DNA of 64,000 nt from Lachnospiraceae bacterium (GCA_022483465.1 JAKVNF010000002.1:186001-250000), one strand, 5' to 3'. Positions 38,612 to 47,204 are shown, counted from the first letter of the stretch. The notes: generated from the sequence alone by a model not told the origin. Numbers and translations: made by a program.

Positions 38612-40810
38612 ATGGATTATTCATTTCTGAAAGACCACTTCATTACCACAGACCGCCCCTACGAGGAGGGGTGCGTGGAGGCCTTCTGCCAGACGATCCC
38701 GGCCAATGGCGTGACCCGGGCCGTTCTGCAGATCACCGCCCTCGGCGTCTTTGCGGCGCAGATCAACGGCAAGAAGGCGGGTGATGCCCTGCTTACGCCG
38801 GGATTTACCTACTACCCGGATGACCTGCAGGTCCAGGAGCTGGATGTGACGGACCTGCTCAAAGGTTCCCAAGAGCCCGCGGTCCTCACCGTCTTCCTCG
38901 GCCAGGGCTGGTACTGCGGCCGCTTTACCTTTGACAACAAGACGCAGATCTACGGGGAGCGCCCCGCGGTCTCCTGGGTCCTGACGGTGGAGGATGCGGA
39001 CGGGACGAAACAGCACTTCTCGGATGATGCCGATGTCCGCCCTGGAAAGAGCCCCTATGACTATGCGGGCCTCTATGACGGGGAGATCTTCCACGCAGAT
39101 GGCAGCTCGCAAAAGCCTTATCCCCCGGTGCCCTTCAAGGGCCCCATTCCAGGGTGCCTGGAGCGGGAGACCATCTTTGTCCGCCCGCGGGAGGAGATGC
39201 CGGTGCAGCAAGTCTTCCTGCACGGCGATACCACGATCCTCGACTTTGGACAGAACTTTGCCGGCATTCCGGAGATTGATCCCAAAAAGATGAGAGGGGT
39301 GAGCCTCACCCTTCGCTTTGGAGAGCGCCTGAATGCAGACGGGAGCCTCTACACGGCAAACCTGCGGAAGGCAAAGCAGGAGATTGTCTATTACAAGGGA
39401 AAGACGCAGGAGAAGTACCGCCCCGCCTTCACCTACATGGGCTTTCGCTATGCAGCTCTATCGGGGGTTCCGTATGAGGAGGGTCTCGTCCGCGCCTTTG
39501 CCGTCTACTCGGACATGGAACGGACCGGAACCTTTACCTGTGAAAATCCCCTGGCAGAGCGCCTGTACGAAAACCAGGTCTGGGGGCAGAAGTCCAACTA
39601 CGTGGAAGTCCCCACCGACTGCCCGCAGCGGGACGAGCGGATGGGCTACACCGGGGACTGCCATGTGTTTGCCAGAACGGCCTCCTACAACTTTGACACC
39701 GAGGCGTTCCTCGTCAAGTTCCTGAAGGACATCCGCTTCTCGCAGACCCACAACAAGGAGGGATATGTCCCCTCCACGGTCCCCGCGGCCCCGGGAGAGC
39801 AGGGCATCGGTATGCTGAACATGCTCGGCTGGGGCAATGCCGTCTGCATCCTGCCAAAGCTTTTGTATGAGCAGTACGGCAACCGTGAGATCCTCCGGAC
39901 GATGTACCCCGCCATGAAGACCTTCACGGAGTGCGAGATCCGCCACATGGGCGGAAAGGGCCTGTGGCTCGGTCCGAACCTCGGCGACTGGCTGGCGCCC
40001 GGGAAGGATGTGCGCTACATGGCAATGCACAACGGCCCGGTCTCCAACGCCTTTGTGATCGGGGACCTGCGCATCATGGCCTGGACAGCCGATCTTCTCG
40101 GAGAAAAAGAGGACGCCGCCCGGTACCGCGCACAGGATGATCTCTCCACCAAGGCCTATCTTGCCGCCTTCGTCAAGGAGGACGGCACGATGCAGGACGA
40201 CTATCAGGGCGCCTACGTGATGGCCCTTGCCCTGGTTCTTCCGGAGGGAGATCTCTGGAACAAGGTCTTTGCCAAACTTGTGCAGAGGCTCAAAGAGGAG
40301 GGCATTCAGACCGGATTTTTTGCCACGCAGCACCTGCTGCCGCTTCTTGCGGACCACAAGGAGGAGGCGCTTGCCTTTGACCTTCTGTTCCAGGAGAACT
40401 GCCCCGGGTGGATGTATGAGATCAGGCGCGGCGCCACCACCATCTGGGAGCGCTGGGACGCCCTGCGCCCCGACGGCACCGTGAACGAGACCAAGATGTC
40501 CTCTGACAACATGGTCTCCTTCAACCACTACGCCTTCGGAAGCGTCGGGGAGTTCTACTACGGAACGATCCTCGGCATCCGGCCTGCGGCCCCCGGCTTT
40601 GCACAGGCCCTTGTCGCGCCGCACATCGACGCAAGGCTCGGCTCCTTCTCCGGCTCCTACAAGAGCCGCCATGGCAGGATCGAAGTCTCCTTTGACCTGA
40701 AAGAGAAACGCCTCACCGTCTCGTCGGAGGTTCCGGGAACGCTTCGCCTTCCGGATGGCACCACCAAGGCTCTCACGAAAGCCCCCGCTTCGTACAGGAT
40801 TGCGCTTTAA
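38612..40810 (+). CDS. Alpha-L-rhamnosidase (GH78)
   Basis: 732 aa, a shorter GH78 lacking the N-terminal Fn3-like domain. It starts directly with the jelly-roll (AVLQITALGVFAAQINGKKAG). Catalytic barrel: PTDCPQRDERMGYTGD, LGPNLGDWLAPG, and RGATTIWERWDALRPDG; C-terminal beta domain follows. ATG 38612 has AAGGAG 11 nt upstream. Intact, so it and the gene at 3091 are the only undamaged rhamnosidases here. Ends at a strong terminator. Confidence 0.92.
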   Translation: MDYSFLKDHFITTDRPYEEGCVEAFCQTIPANGVTRAVLQITALGVFAAQINGKKAGDALLTPGFTYYPDDLQVQELDVTDLLKGSQEPAVLTVFLGQGWYCGRFTFDNKTQIYGERPAVSWVLTVEDADGTKQHFSDDADVRPGKSPYDYAGLYDGEIFHADGSSQKPYPPVPFKGPIPGCLERETIFVRPREEMPVQQVFLHGDTTILDFGQNFAGIPEIDPKKMRGVSLTLRFGERLNADGSLYTANLRKAKQEIVYYKGKTQEKYRPAFTYMGFRYAALSGVPYEEGLVRAFAVYSDMERTGTFTCENPLAERLYENQVWGQKSNYVEVPTDCPQRDERMGYTGDCHVFARTASYNFDTEAFLVKFLKDIRFSQTHNKEGYVPSTVPAAPGEQGIGMLNMLGWGNAVCILPKLLYEQYGNREILRTMYPAMKTFTECEIRHMGGKGLWLGPNLGDWLAPGKDVRYMAMHNGPVSNAFVIGDLRIMAWTADLLGEKEDAARYRAQDDLSTKAYLAAFVKEDGTMQDDYQGAYVMALALVLPEGDLWNKVFAKLVQRLKEEGIQTGFFATQHLLPLLADHKEEALAFDLLFQENCPGWMYEIRRGATTIWERWDALRPDGTVNETKMSSDNMVSFNHYAFGSVGEFYYGTILGIRPAAPGFAQALVAPHIDARLGSFSGSYKSRHGRIEVSFDLKEKRLTVSSEVPGTLRLPDGTTKALTKAPASYRIAL

Positions 40811-40847
40811 GAACCGCCTATTCTGACCTGATACACTTGCTAACCAC

Positions 40848-40889
40848 GCCTGTCCCGCAGTCTTACCGAAACTGCGGGGCAGGCTTTTT
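40848..40889 (+). terminator. Intrinsic terminator after GH78
   Basis: 14-bp stem GCCTGTCCCGCAGT / ACTGCGGGGCAGGC with one G-T pair, 9-nt loop, then TTTTT. Confidence 0.92.
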
Positions 40890-40910
40890 GCCGTCAGGAA
40901 GCAGCAGAAG

Positions 40911-40939
40911 ATGACAGCGCCGTTTTTGGTGTTTATACT
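40911..40939 (+). promoter_or_regulatory. hypF promoter
   Basis: ATGACA (40911-40916), 17-bp spacer, TATACT (40934-40939); 34 bp before the TTG start. Confidence 0.7.
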
Positions 40940-40972
40940 GGGTGCAAGAGTACAAAGGCAGAGGGAAATCAC

Positions 40973-43378
40973 TTGCAGCAGGAAGAGAAAAGAGAAGTGC
41001 ATACAGGGGAGGGGAGGCTCCTTCGGGTCTACGGCATCGTGCAGGGCGTGGGCTTTCGGCCCTTTGTCAAGCGCGCCGCCGATGCCCTGGGGATTAGAGG
41101 GAGCGTCTGCAACCGGGGCCCCTTTGTGGAGATTCGGGCCTTTGGTTCGGGGCAGTCCCTGAACCTTCTGAAAAAGCGCATCCTGACATCGCCCCCGGAG
41201 CGGGCGGTGATCTTAAAGTTTGACGAGACGCCCCTTACAGAGGCCGCCCCCATGGGCCCCTTTGTGATCCGGGAGAGTTCCAAAATTTCCGGGGAGATCT
41301 TTGTCTCCCCGGACATCGCGATCTGCCCCGCATGTGAGAAAGAGCTCTTTGACAGAAACAACCGGCGCTATCTCCACCCCTTCATCAACTGCACCTCCTG
41401 CGGCCCCCGGGTCACGATCCTGGACGGGATGCCCTACGACCGGGAGCGGACCAGCATGAAGGCCTTTCCGATGTGCGAACGATGCCGGTATGAGTACACC
41501 CACCCGAGCACCAGACGCTATGACGCCCAGCCCGTCTGCTGCAACGACTGCGGGCCCAGGGTATATCTGCTGCACCCGGGAAAGGCGTACTCCCTGCCCG
41601 TCCGGGTGGAGGACCTCCCGAAAGAAGAAACCGACCACGCCGCCATCTCCGCCGCAAGGCGGTGCATTCGGGAGGGCGGGATTGTCGCCATCAAGGGGAT
41701 CGGGGGCTTTCACCTCTGCTGCGATGCGGCAAATGAGGAGGCGGTATCGCTTTTGCGAGCCCGCAAACACCGCCCGGCAAAGCCCTTTGCGGTGATGATG
41801 CGGGACCTCAACGCGGTCCGCAGGGAGTGCGCCCTCGGGGGCGAAGAGGAGGCGGTCCTTGCCGGCCACCAGAAGCCGATCGTCCTGCTCCCCAAGCAGA
41901 AGTCCGGCACCCGCCTTGCCCCCTCCATCGCCCCGGGGCAGGACACGGTGGGGGTGATGCTTCCCTATGCGCCGCTCCAGCTCCTTTTGTTTCGCTATGA
42001 CGATGGGATCGAGATCCCGGATGCCCTGGTCATGACAAGCGCAAACGCCTCCGGCGCTCCGATCTGCCGGGACGATGCGGGAGCACTCTCGGAGCTCTCA
42101 GACCTCTGCGATCTCATCCTGTCCCACAACCGGGAGATCCGCCTTCGCTGTGACGACTCGGTGATGACCTTCTTCGAACACCGCCCCTATATGATCCGGC
42201 GCTCCCGGGGATATGCCCCGCTCCCCTTTGTGGTGGGGCAGCCTTTCTCCGGGTGCGTCCTCGCCGTCGGAGGTGAGCTCAAGAACACCTTCTGCATCGC
42301 CAAGGGGAGCCTTCTGTACCCCTCCCCCTACGTGGGGGACATGGGGGATGTCCGGACCGGAAGAGCCCTTTCGGAGTCCGTCACGCGGATGGAGCACCTC
42401 CTGGAGGCAGCACCTACCGTAGTTGCCTGCGACCTCCATCCCGGGTACCAGACAAGCGCCTATGCGAAGGGCCTCGGCCTTCCGCTGGTCACGGTCCAGC
42501 ACCACTACGCCCATGTTCTCTCGTGCCTTGCGGAAAACGATGCGCTGGACGAGACGGTGTACGGCGTCTCCTTTGACGGCACCGGGTACGGCACCGACGG
42601 CACGGTCTGGGGCGGGGAGATCCTCCTCTCGAACCTGGACGGCTTTTCGCGCGCGGCCAGCATCACCTCCTTTCCCCAGTCGGGAGGCGATGCCGCGGCC
42701 AGGGAGGGCTGGCGGATCGCCGTCGGCTGCCTTGCGGAAAAACTGGGAAGGGATGCTGCAATCCAGATGGGAGAGAGGCTCTTTCTCGGGAGCAAAGCAG
42801 AGCTCACCATGCAGCTGGCCCTCTCGGAGCACGGAATCAACACCGTGACCAGCACCAGCGCGGGGCGCCTCTTTGACGCGGCCAGCGCGATCCTCGGGAT
42901 CCGCCGCTGTTCCACCTTTGAGGGGGAGGCCTCCATGGCCCTCGAGACGGCGGCGGAGCGGTACCTTGCCGCGCACCCCGAAAAGGAGGAAGTCCCTGCC
43001 CTGCAGGGCCCCGAGACCTGGCAGCGCGGGGCGGACGGAAGGCTCCTTCTCCCGACCGATCAGCTCCTCCCGGAACTGGCAAGGCGCCGCCTTGCGGGGG
43101 AGGATGCGGGCGCTCTGGCACTCTGGTTCCACGAGAGCCTGGCAGCCCAGGTGGCGGCAGCCCTCTCGTTTCTTCGAAAAAAGTCCGGCATCTCCAAGGC
43201 AGCCCTGACAGGCGGCGTGTACCAGAACCTCCTCTTTCTTCGGCTGACCAAGGCATATCTGGAGCGGGATCACTTTTCCGTCCTCCTTCACAGCATGGTG
43301 CCGCCCAACGACGGCGGCATCTGCCTGGGGCAGGCGGTGGCCGCCCTGCATGCCTTGGAAAAGGAAAAGGCAAAATGA
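40973..43378 (+). CDS. hypF: Carbamoyltransferase HypF
   Basis: 801 aa. Domains in order: acylphosphatase (VYGIVQGVGFRPFVKRAADALG, residues ~20-110), two zinc fingers (CPACEKELF...FINCTSCGPR and CERCRYEYTHP...CCNDCGPR), YrdC-like (GGIVAIKGIGGFHLCCDA), and Kae1-like (CDLHPGYQTSAYAKG, VQHHYAHVLSCLAEN, SFDGTGYGTDGTVWGGEI). It makes the carbamoyl group that becomes the CN ligand of NiFe hydrogenase. TTG start follows GAGGG; a GTG near 40994 is an alternative. No hypCDE or hydrogenase gene is in the window, so it is separated from its partners. Confidence 0.95.
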   Translation: MQQEEKREVHTGEGRLLRVYGIVQGVGFRPFVKRAADALGIRGSVCNRGPFVEIRAFGSGQSLNLLKKRILTSPPERAVILKFDETPLTEAAPMGPFVIRESSKISGEIFVSPDIAICPACEKELFDRNNRRYLHPFINCTSCGPRVTILDGMPYDRERTSMKAFPMCERCRYEYTHPSTRRYDAQPVCCNDCGPRVYLLHPGKAYSLPVRVEDLPKEETDHAAISAARRCIREGGIVAIKGIGGFHLCCDAANEEAVSLLRARKHRPAKPFAVMMRDLNAVRRECALGGEEEAVLAGHQKPIVLLPKQKSGTRLAPSIAPGQDTVGVMLPYAPLQLLLFRYDDGIEIPDALVMTSANASGAPICRDDAGALSELSDLCDLILSHNREIRLRCDDSVMTFFEHRPYMIRRSRGYAPLPFVVGQPFSGCVLAVGGELKNTFCIAKGSLLYPSPYVGDMGDVRTGRALSESVTRMEHLLEAAPTVVACDLHPGYQTSAYAKGLGLPLVTVQHHYAHVLSCLAENDALDETVYGVSFDGTGYGTDGTVWGGEILLSNLDGFSRAASITSFPQSGGDAAAREGWRIAVGCLAEKLGRDAAIQMGERLFLGSKAELTMQLALSEHGINTVTSTSAGRLFDAASAILGIRRCSTFEGEASMALETAAERYLAAHPEKEEVPALQGPETWQRGADGRLLLPTDQLLPELARRRLAGEDAGALALWFHESLAAQVAAALSFLRKKSGISKAALTGGVYQNLLFLRLTKAYLERDHFSVLLHSMVPPNDGGICLGQAVAALHALEKEKAK

Positions 43379-43390
43379 GGTCAAGCGAAA

Positions 43391-43421
43391 GACCCGAACC
43401 GGGGTTCCTCCGGTTCGGGTC
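43391..43421. terminator. Inverted repeat terminator between hypF and the convergent small gene
   Basis: 12-bp perfect stem GACCCGAACCGG / CCGGTTCGGGTC with a 7-nt loop; weak T-rich tail. Confidence 0.7.
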
Positions 43422-43424
43422 TGT

Positions 43425-43763
43425 TCAGCTTTTGAGATAGGCGTCGTAGAATCCCTGATCCGTCCAGCCAAAGGGCGTATCGGGGCGCTTGAAAAGTGCC
43501 TCCGGGAGCTGCACGAGAAGAAGGGAGAGGACAACAAGCAGGAGGATGCCGCCGAGGATTTCCCGAAACGAGATCCCATGCCGCACAAAGAAGACAAGGT
43601 GAACGACGCCGAGGGGAAGCCAGAGAACCAGAACGGTGACAAGGCCCGGCGCATAGAGGGGCGTCTGGATGCCCCAGGAGGCAAAAATCTGCCGGGAGTG
43701 AACGGCGAGGAAGACGTGAACCCCCGCCTCGAAAAAGGAGAACACCATGACCGCAAAGCCCAT
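43425..43763 (-). CDS. Small integral membrane protein, unknown
   Basis: 112 aa from ATG 43763; a GTG at 43799 could extend it. Three hydrophobic stretches: GFAVMVFSFFEAGVHVFLAV, LVTVLVLWLPLGVVHLVFFV and REILGGILLLVVLSLLLVQL. Ends in a polar tail with a GWTDQGFYDAYLKS motif. No family recognised. The frame stays open upstream to 44099, but that part has antisense-like composition and overlaps a more protein-like frame on the other strand, so it is left out. Confidence 0.45.
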   Translation of the reverse strand: MGFAVMVFSFFEAGVHVFLAVHSRQIFASWGIQTPLYAPGLVTVLVLWLPLGVVHLVFFVRHGISFREILGGILLLVVLSLLLVQLPEALFKRPDTPFGWTDQGFYDAYLKS

Positions 43764-43799
43764 GCACTTCCCGTACCGGTTCCGCAGGACGAGGACCAC

Positions 43800-44084
43800 G
43801 TGCAGATCTTGGAACTTTTGATCCGAATCGACCGGGAGGACATCATCTTTCGCTGCCACGAGAAGAACGCGGCACTCCTTCACCGGCGCTACGGCGAACT
43901 GCAGCGCCTTGCCAGTGCCCATCCCGCGTACTTCATGGCGATCCGCACCGGCTTTACGAGCAGCATCCTCTCCGCCTGGATCCGGGGCGGAAAGCAGGAG
44001 AGCACGGAGGAGCTCCTTTCCATCATGGAGGAGCAGGTGACCCTCCTGCAGAAGAACTGGCGGGGGAGTGCTACGCTCTGGTAA
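43800..44084 (+). CDS. Possible remnant of a TetR-type regulator C-terminal domain
   Basis: About 94 aa from GTG 43800 (ILELLIRIDREDIIF..., then HPAYFMAIRTGFTSSILSAWIRGG and TEELLSIMEEQVTLLQ). The composition and helical pattern look like the ligand-binding half of a TetR/AcrR protein, but no DNA-binding half is present. Either a gene remnant or an unrelated small helical protein. Divergent from the membrane protein gene. Confidence 0.35.
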   Translation: MQILELLIRIDREDIIFRCHEKNAALLHRRYGELQRLASAHPAYFMAIRTGFTSSILSAWIRGGKQESTEELLSIMEEQVTLLQKNWRGSATLW

Positions 44085-44195
44085 GCTTCCCCCGGACACC
44101 CCGGGGGAGCCACTGTGGAAACTGACCGTCCAAAGAAGTGAGAGCGGTCCAGTTGTGTGGTTTCACGGGGACGATTCTGACAAAAAAATCGGGTG

Positions 44196-44224
44196 TTGTT
44201 GTTCCACCAAAGATCTGCTAAAAT
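44196..44224 (+). promoter_or_regulatory. tRNA-Leu promoter
   Basis: TTGTTG (44196-44201), 17-bp spacer, TAAAAT (44219-44224), about 45 bp before the tRNA. Confidence 0.7.
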
Positions 44225-44269
44225 CACAAAGATGTCGAATGAGGAAGGTCCCGACTTGCAGGGCCATGC

Positions 44270-44354
44270 GCAGGAATGGCGGAATCGGTAGACGCGGCAG
44301 ACTCAAAATCTGCTTTCTGAATAAGAAGTGAGGGTTCAAGTCCCTTTTCCTGCA
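44270..44354 (+). tRNA. tRNA-Leu (anticodon CAA)
   Basis: 85 nt. Acceptor stem GCAGGAA / TTCCTGC with discriminator A; D-arm region TGGCGGAATCGGTAGACG; anticodon stem GCAGA / TCTGC around CTCAAAA, anticodon CAA, reading UUG. A long variable arm is typical of tRNA-Leu; T-arm GAGGG-TTCAAGT-CCCTT. CCA is not encoded. Confidence 0.96.
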
Positions 44355-44359
44355 TCGCT

Positions 44360-44394
44360 GCCAGGGAGCACGTTCAATGCTCTTTGGCTTTTTT
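44360..44394 (+). terminator. Terminator after tRNA-Leu
   Basis: GCCAGGGAGCA pairs with TGCTCTTTGGC (two G-T pairs), 7-nt loop, then six Ts. Confidence 0.85.
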
Positions 44395-44426
44395 CTTTCC
44401 TTCTTGGGGGATTGCGGTAAAAGATT

Positions 44427-45854
44427 ATGACACAAAGGGTACCCAACAACAGAAATCGCTCGGCCCGTGCCAGACGGCGCAGGCAGCAGGTGATGCGGCA
44501 GCGGATCTTTTTGGGCGTTCTTGCGGCCATCGCCGTGCTCCTTGTCGTCTCGCTCCTTTTCATCTACGGAAAGGTCACCTACAGCTCAAAGTTTCTGCCC
44601 AAGACCACAATCAACGGGGTTGACGTCTCCGGGATGACCGCCGAGGAGGCAGAGGACAGCCTGACCTACACGCTCCCCACGATCACGATCACCTTTGACG
44701 GCGGGGAGAAGGACACCTTCAGCCTGGCCGATGTGGGCGGAAGCTACACCTACCTGGACGAGCTGAATGACCTGATCGATGCCCAGAACCCCTACACCTA
44801 CCTGCACCCCAAGGCCCAGGACCTGACCCTGGAGCCGGTGCTGTCCTATGACGCGGACCTCATCGAGGGCGTCATCGACAAGCTTCCGGCGGTGACCAAC
44901 GAGAACGCCACGGATCCCACCGACGCCTACATCGAGAAGACCGACAGCGGCTTTGAGATCGTGACGGAGACCGCGGGCACGAAGATCGACGAGCAGGCGC
45001 TGCTGACTCTGGTCTCCGACAGCCTTGCCAAGTGGCAGTACGAGATCGATGGGACCTCCTGCTACGTGCAGCCCTCCGTGAAGGCGGAGGACCTCTCCCT
45101 GTCGGACCAGATGCAGACCATCAACAACATGAACTACATCGACGTCAACATGTCCGGCGGCAAGACCGAGCGCATCGACAAGGCCACCGTGATGAGCTTC
45201 ATCATCTATGACGCCGACTCCGGCGACATCTCCGTGGACAACGCGGCGGTGACCGCCTACACCCAGCAGCTTGCCCAGGAGTACAACACCCTGGGGACCG
45301 TCCGGACCTTCACGACCACCGGCGGCTCCGTCATCCAGGTGGGCGGCTCCGACAAGGACACCTTTGGCTACCAGATGGACGTGGAGACCACAGCACAGCG
45401 CATCGCCTCCTGCTGTCTCACCGGGCAGGACACCGCGGCCAAGTGGCCGGTGGCGGGGAGCACCAGGGGTGATGACAACGACTTTGGTACCACCTACGTG
45501 GAAGTCAGCATCCCGGACCAGCACCTCTGGTACTACGTGAACGGTGCCCTGGCCATGGAGACGGACGTGGTGACCGGCACCGGCACCAACTCCACGACCC
45601 CTGGGGTCTTCATGATCCTGGACAAGCAGCACCCGGCAACGCTCAAGGGAGACGGCTACTCCACCGACGTGGAGTACTGGATGCCCGTCACCTACTCCGG
45701 CACCGGCCTCCACGACGCCCAGTGGCGCACGGAGTTCGGCAAGGAGATCTACATCAGCGGCGGCTCCCACGGCTGTGTCAACATGCCCCTGGCTGCGGTG
45801 GAACAGCTCTACAACAGCATCGAGATGGGCACCCCGGTGATCATCTACGATTGA
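44427..45854 (+). CDS. L,D-transpeptidase (YkuD) with peptidoglycan-binding repeats
   Basis: 475 aa. Arg-rich cytoplasmic N-terminus, one membrane helix near residues 29-49 (LGVLAAIAVLLVVSLLFIYG), then an extracytoplasmic part. This has two substrate-binding-like domains (TTINGVDVSGMTAEEAEDSL and the later SLSDQMQTINNMNYIDVNMSGG). The C-terminal YkuD domain has VSIPDQHLWYYVNG and SGGSHGCVNMPL with the catalytic Cys near residue 450. Makes 3-3 cross-links in peptidoglycan or attaches proteins. Membrane anchored and single-gene, between tRNA and a strong terminator. Confidence 0.92.
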   Translation: MTQRVPNNRNRSARARRRRQQVMRQRIFLGVLAAIAVLLVVSLLFIYGKVTYSSKFLPKTTINGVDVSGMTAEEAEDSLTYTLPTITITFDGGEKDTFSLADVGGSYTYLDELNDLIDAQNPYTYLHPKAQDLTLEPVLSYDADLIEGVIDKLPAVTNENATDPTDAYIEKTDSGFEIVTETAGTKIDEQALLTLVSDSLAKWQYEIDGTSCYVQPSVKAEDLSLSDQMQTINNMNYIDVNMSGGKTERIDKATVMSFIIYDADSGDISVDNAAVTAYTQQLAQEYNTLGTVRTFTTTGGSVIQVGGSDKDTFGYQMDVETTAQRIASCCLTGQDTAAKWPVAGSTRGDDNDFGTTYVEVSIPDQHLWYYVNGALAMETDVVTGTGTNSTTPGVFMILDKQHPATLKGDGYSTDVEYWMPVTYSGTGLHDAQWRTEFGKEIYISGGSHGCVNMPLAAVEQLYNSIEMGTPVIIYD

Positions 45855-45866
45855 TGCAAACAGACA

Positions 45867-45916
45867 AAAAAGGCACGGAGCCGGAAGGTTTTACCTTCCC
45901 GGCGCCGTGCCTTTTT
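45867..45916. terminator. Bidirectional terminator between the L,D-transpeptidase and the redox genes
   Basis: Long stem from AAAAAAGGCACGG to CCGTGCCTTTTTT with an inner GGAAGG / CCTTCC pair. The 3' end of the convergent 53-aa gene lies inside it. Confidence 0.88.
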
Positions 45917-46052
45917 TGTGTCTTCCCCGCTTGCAGGCGGGTGGGATCTTCTTGTTCTCGTGGGCGGCAAGACAGGCCGCGCAGTCCCCGTGCCGGGGAC
46001 AGGAGCGCTTGCAGGGGCAAAAGTCCTCTGCCGCCTCCTTCCTCTCGCTCAC
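45891..46052 (-). CDS. Small cysteine-rich protein, 53 aa
   Basis: GTG start overlaps the hemerythrin stop (GTGA), with a purine-rich GGAGATGGAG stretch upstream. Sequence features: FCPCKRSCPRHGDCAACLAAH followed by a later Cys in IPPACKRG. The pattern CPCKxxCPRHGxCxxC and His is that of a small clostridial Cys-rich protein, likely a metal or Fe-S binder. Function is not known to me. Its coupling to the hemerythrin gene suggests a part in the same redox response. The last codons lie in the shared terminator. Confidence 0.65.
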   Translation of the reverse strand: MSERKEAAEDFCPCKRSCPRHGDCAACLAAHENKKIPPACKRGRHKKGTAPGR

Positions 46053-46603
46053 GCCTTTTTCTCCATCTCCTCGAGGAAGGAGAGCCACTTGTCCCGGATC
46101 TCGACATTCTTCGGATCCTCTTCAAAGGAGGTGCAGGCGGCATCCACTCTGTCCTTGTCCTCCTGAGAGAGAGCCCGCTCTGCGAAGGGATAGACCACAT
46201 CATCCTCTTTCTTGGTGTGGCGCTCTAAGAGCTTTCCCCAGCCCATGGCCTCGGTCAGAATGTCCAGGCGGTTTGCATCCGAGGGATCCTTCTCGTAGGC
46301 CGTGACGGCCTCCTCCAGGGCAAGGACGTGGCCGCGCCCCAGGTCGTGCTCCACCAGCATCCCGTGATTGATCAGGTTGTCGGCGACCCGGCCGAGCTTT
46401 TCCGTCATCACGGGGAACAAAAACTGCTCCTCCTTGCCGTGGTGGTGGGCATCCGAGTACTCCCGGATAAAGGAGATGACCTGCCGAAGTTCCGCAGGAT
46501 CCACCGGCGCGCCGTTCATCATGGCGATGCAGCGCTTTTGAAGGACCGCGATCATGCGCCGGATGTTGACGTGCTCCTCTTTCATGAGCTCAATGCTGAC
46601 CAT
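46049..46603 (-). CDS. Hemerythrin-domain protein
   Basis: 184 aa. Four-helix di-iron pattern: EEHVNIRR, SDAHHHGKEEQFLFP, HGMLVEHDLGRGH and ERHTKKEDDVVYPFAE supply the His and carboxylate ligands. Binds O2 or NO, or stores/repairs iron. ATG 46603 has AGAAAGG upstream and sits right after the stop of the 199-aa gene. Part of the minus-strand operon preceded by the operator at 47293. Confidence 0.9.
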   Translation of the reverse strand: MVSIELMKEEHVNIRRMIAVLQKRCIAMMNGAPVDPAELRQVISFIREYSDAHHHGKEEQFLFPVMTEKLGRVADNLINHGMLVEHDLGRGHVLALEEAVTAYEKDPSDANRLDILTEAMGWGKLLERHTKKEDDVVYPFAERALSQEDKDRVDAACTSFEEDPKNVEIRDKWLSFLEEMEKKA

Positions 46604-46604
46604 G

Positions 46605-47204
46605 TCAGGACGCCTTTCTTGCAATGCAGTAGTGATCCCAGGAAGAGGAGACGAGGGTGTAGTCCGTATCCTGAAGCATCCCCTCCATCACCTTTTTCCG
46701 GAGTTCATGGTAGCGCGCGGGATCCTCCCAGTAGGGGGCGTGCAGATCCTCGGTGACGTCCCAGGCAAAGCGGTCCGCGCTCTGCTCCGTGATCTCCTCG
46801 ACCCGGTCGCAGGGCATGCCGGAGAGCAGGGTCCCGGTAAAGATCCGGTAGACCTCGGTGGGATCCGCCGCGTCGTTTGCCGCGTGTCTTGTCCCAAAGT
46901 CATAGGCGAGCTTCTGGATCTTGTCCCACCGCTCCGGATGGCCGGAGAGAAGAGAGGTGACGAGCTCCCCGTAGTCTCCCTCTGCGGCATCGATGAGTCC
47001 GGAGAGGCTCCCGTGGATGTTCGAGAGGTCAACTGCCTCCTCCAGGGTCCGCGTATCCTCCTTTGTGCACTTTTTAATCAGTGCACTATCCTTATCTGCC
47101 CAGCCGTTATCGACGGCGTATTCGGCGATCTCGCCGGTCAGCTGCTCCTGCAGTCGGATCTTGTCAAACATCCACTGGTGTATCGGTCCCAGCACAGCGC
47201 TCAT
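46605..47204 (-). CDS. Conserved-looking protein of unknown function, 199 aa
   Basis: Start ATG 47204 with AAGGAGGA 7 nt upstream. All-helical, acidic, no signal peptide or membrane segment. Recognisable segments: LGPIHQWMFDKIRLQEQLT at the N-terminus, NIHGSLSGLIDAAEGDYGELV in the middle, and SSSWDHYCIARKAS at the C-terminus. I do not recognise a named family. It leads the operon with the hemerythrin and the Cys-rich protein and has the redox operator in front, so it probably works in the same response. The C-terminal Cys and several His residues could bind metal or haem; that is inference. Confidence 0.75.
   Translation of the reverse strand: MSAVLGPIHQWMFDKIRLQEQLTGEIAEYAVDNGWADKDSALIKKCTKEDTRTLEEAVDLSNIHGSLSGLIDAAEGDYGELVTSLLSGHPERWDKIQKLAYDFGTRHAANDAADPTEVYRIFTGTLLSGMPCDRVEEITEQSADRFAWDVTEDLHAPYWEDPARYHELRKKVMEGMLQDTDYTLVSSSWDHYCIARKAS

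Noticed and set aside
44586-45770. Minus-strand open frame of 394 codons opposite the L,D-transpeptidase
   Set aside because: Antisense shadow with Val/Gly/His repeats and no motif.
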